Of a DNA stretch of 15,094 nt, positions 15,021 through 15,094 are shown one piece after another; within the stretch, counting starts at the first letter, position 1, and every line of letters starts with the position of its first letter. This DNA comes from an uncultured Lachnospiraceae bacterium. GTDB lineage: Bacteria > Bacillota_A > Clostridia > Lachnospirales > Lachnospiraceae. Under the pieces are notes generated by a model. The model was not told the origin of the DNA and searched no databases. It was given only the letters and a program-made list of their open reading frames with translations. Location: contig CAJUGZ010000075.1 in NCBI GenBank assembly GCA_910585855.1, forward strand, positions 1 to 15,094, given 5' to 3'. A program made the position numbers and the translations under genes.

Positions 15021-15094
15021 GGAATCAAGAAACAGCCAGATGCGAACCCTCTAGGCAGACTGCAGTGACTTTGGAAAAAAGTTAGAAGTTCTTG
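15021..15094 (+). repeat. Type 1 hairpin repeat, third copy (truncated by window end)
   Basis: The stretch starts with CGGAATCAAGAAACAGCCAG (GGA at 15021), nearly identical to the 5' end of the complete copy at 14630-14611 read on the minus strand, and continues with CTGCAGTGACTTTGG and AAAAAAGTTAGAAGTTCT, again shared. Between them the stem segment differs: GATGCGAACCCTCTAGGCAGA replaces the corresponding block of the complete copy. The rest lies beyond the window. Confidence 0.8.

Overview
The window looks like chromosomal DNA of a low-to-moderate GC Gram-positive gut anaerobe of the Clostridia, most likely a Lachnospiraceae member. This rests on the Firmicutes-type rpmG-secE-nusG-rplK-rplA order, strong AGGAGG-type ribosome binding sites, sigma-A promoters, a Bce-type detoxification module and cytoplasmic pectin-saccharide enzymes. 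The species cannot be fixed from sequence alone.

Layout. (1) 1-259: most of a hairpin repeat (type 1), cut by the window edge. (2) 260-5768, minus strand: a three-gene operon transcribed PL26/YetA-like protein -> GH35 beta-galactosidase -> GNAT acetyltransferase, from a good promoter at 5796-5824. The first two genes suggest intracellular breakdown of rhamnogalacturonan-I type oligosaccharides. (3) 5769-6207: divergent promoter region holding a smaller inverted-repeat element. (4) 6208-10726, plus strand: a complete Bce-like peptide-antibiotic sensing and resistance module (response regulator, intramembrane-sensing kinase, ABC ATPase, 10-TM permease). A textbook BceR-type operator lies between kinase and ATPase, so the regulator probably switches on the transporter. 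(5) 10727-11289: two inverted copies of a second structured repeat (type 2). (6) 11290-14226, minus strand: rpmG-secE-nusG-rplK-rplA from a near-consensus promoter, ending in a Rho-independent terminator, then a RimJ/RimL-like acetyltransferase. The usual rplJL-rpoBC continuation is missing. Two mRNA mimics of the 23S rRNA L1-binding site lie before rplK and before rplA. (7) 14227-15094: a full-length type 1 repeat, a decayed IS5-family insertion sequence, and the start of a third type 1 repeat.

The most unusual content is the repeat system. Types 1 and 2 differ in their interiors, but both are long near-perfect hairpins with AGC just before the stem and GCGTCC just after it. The two type 2 copies differ almost only by compensated base pairs. 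In type 1, constant stems enclose a 67-68 nt loop whose sequence diverges between copies while its length is kept. This argues for selection on structure and for a common way of spreading. No protein in the window is evidently responsible.
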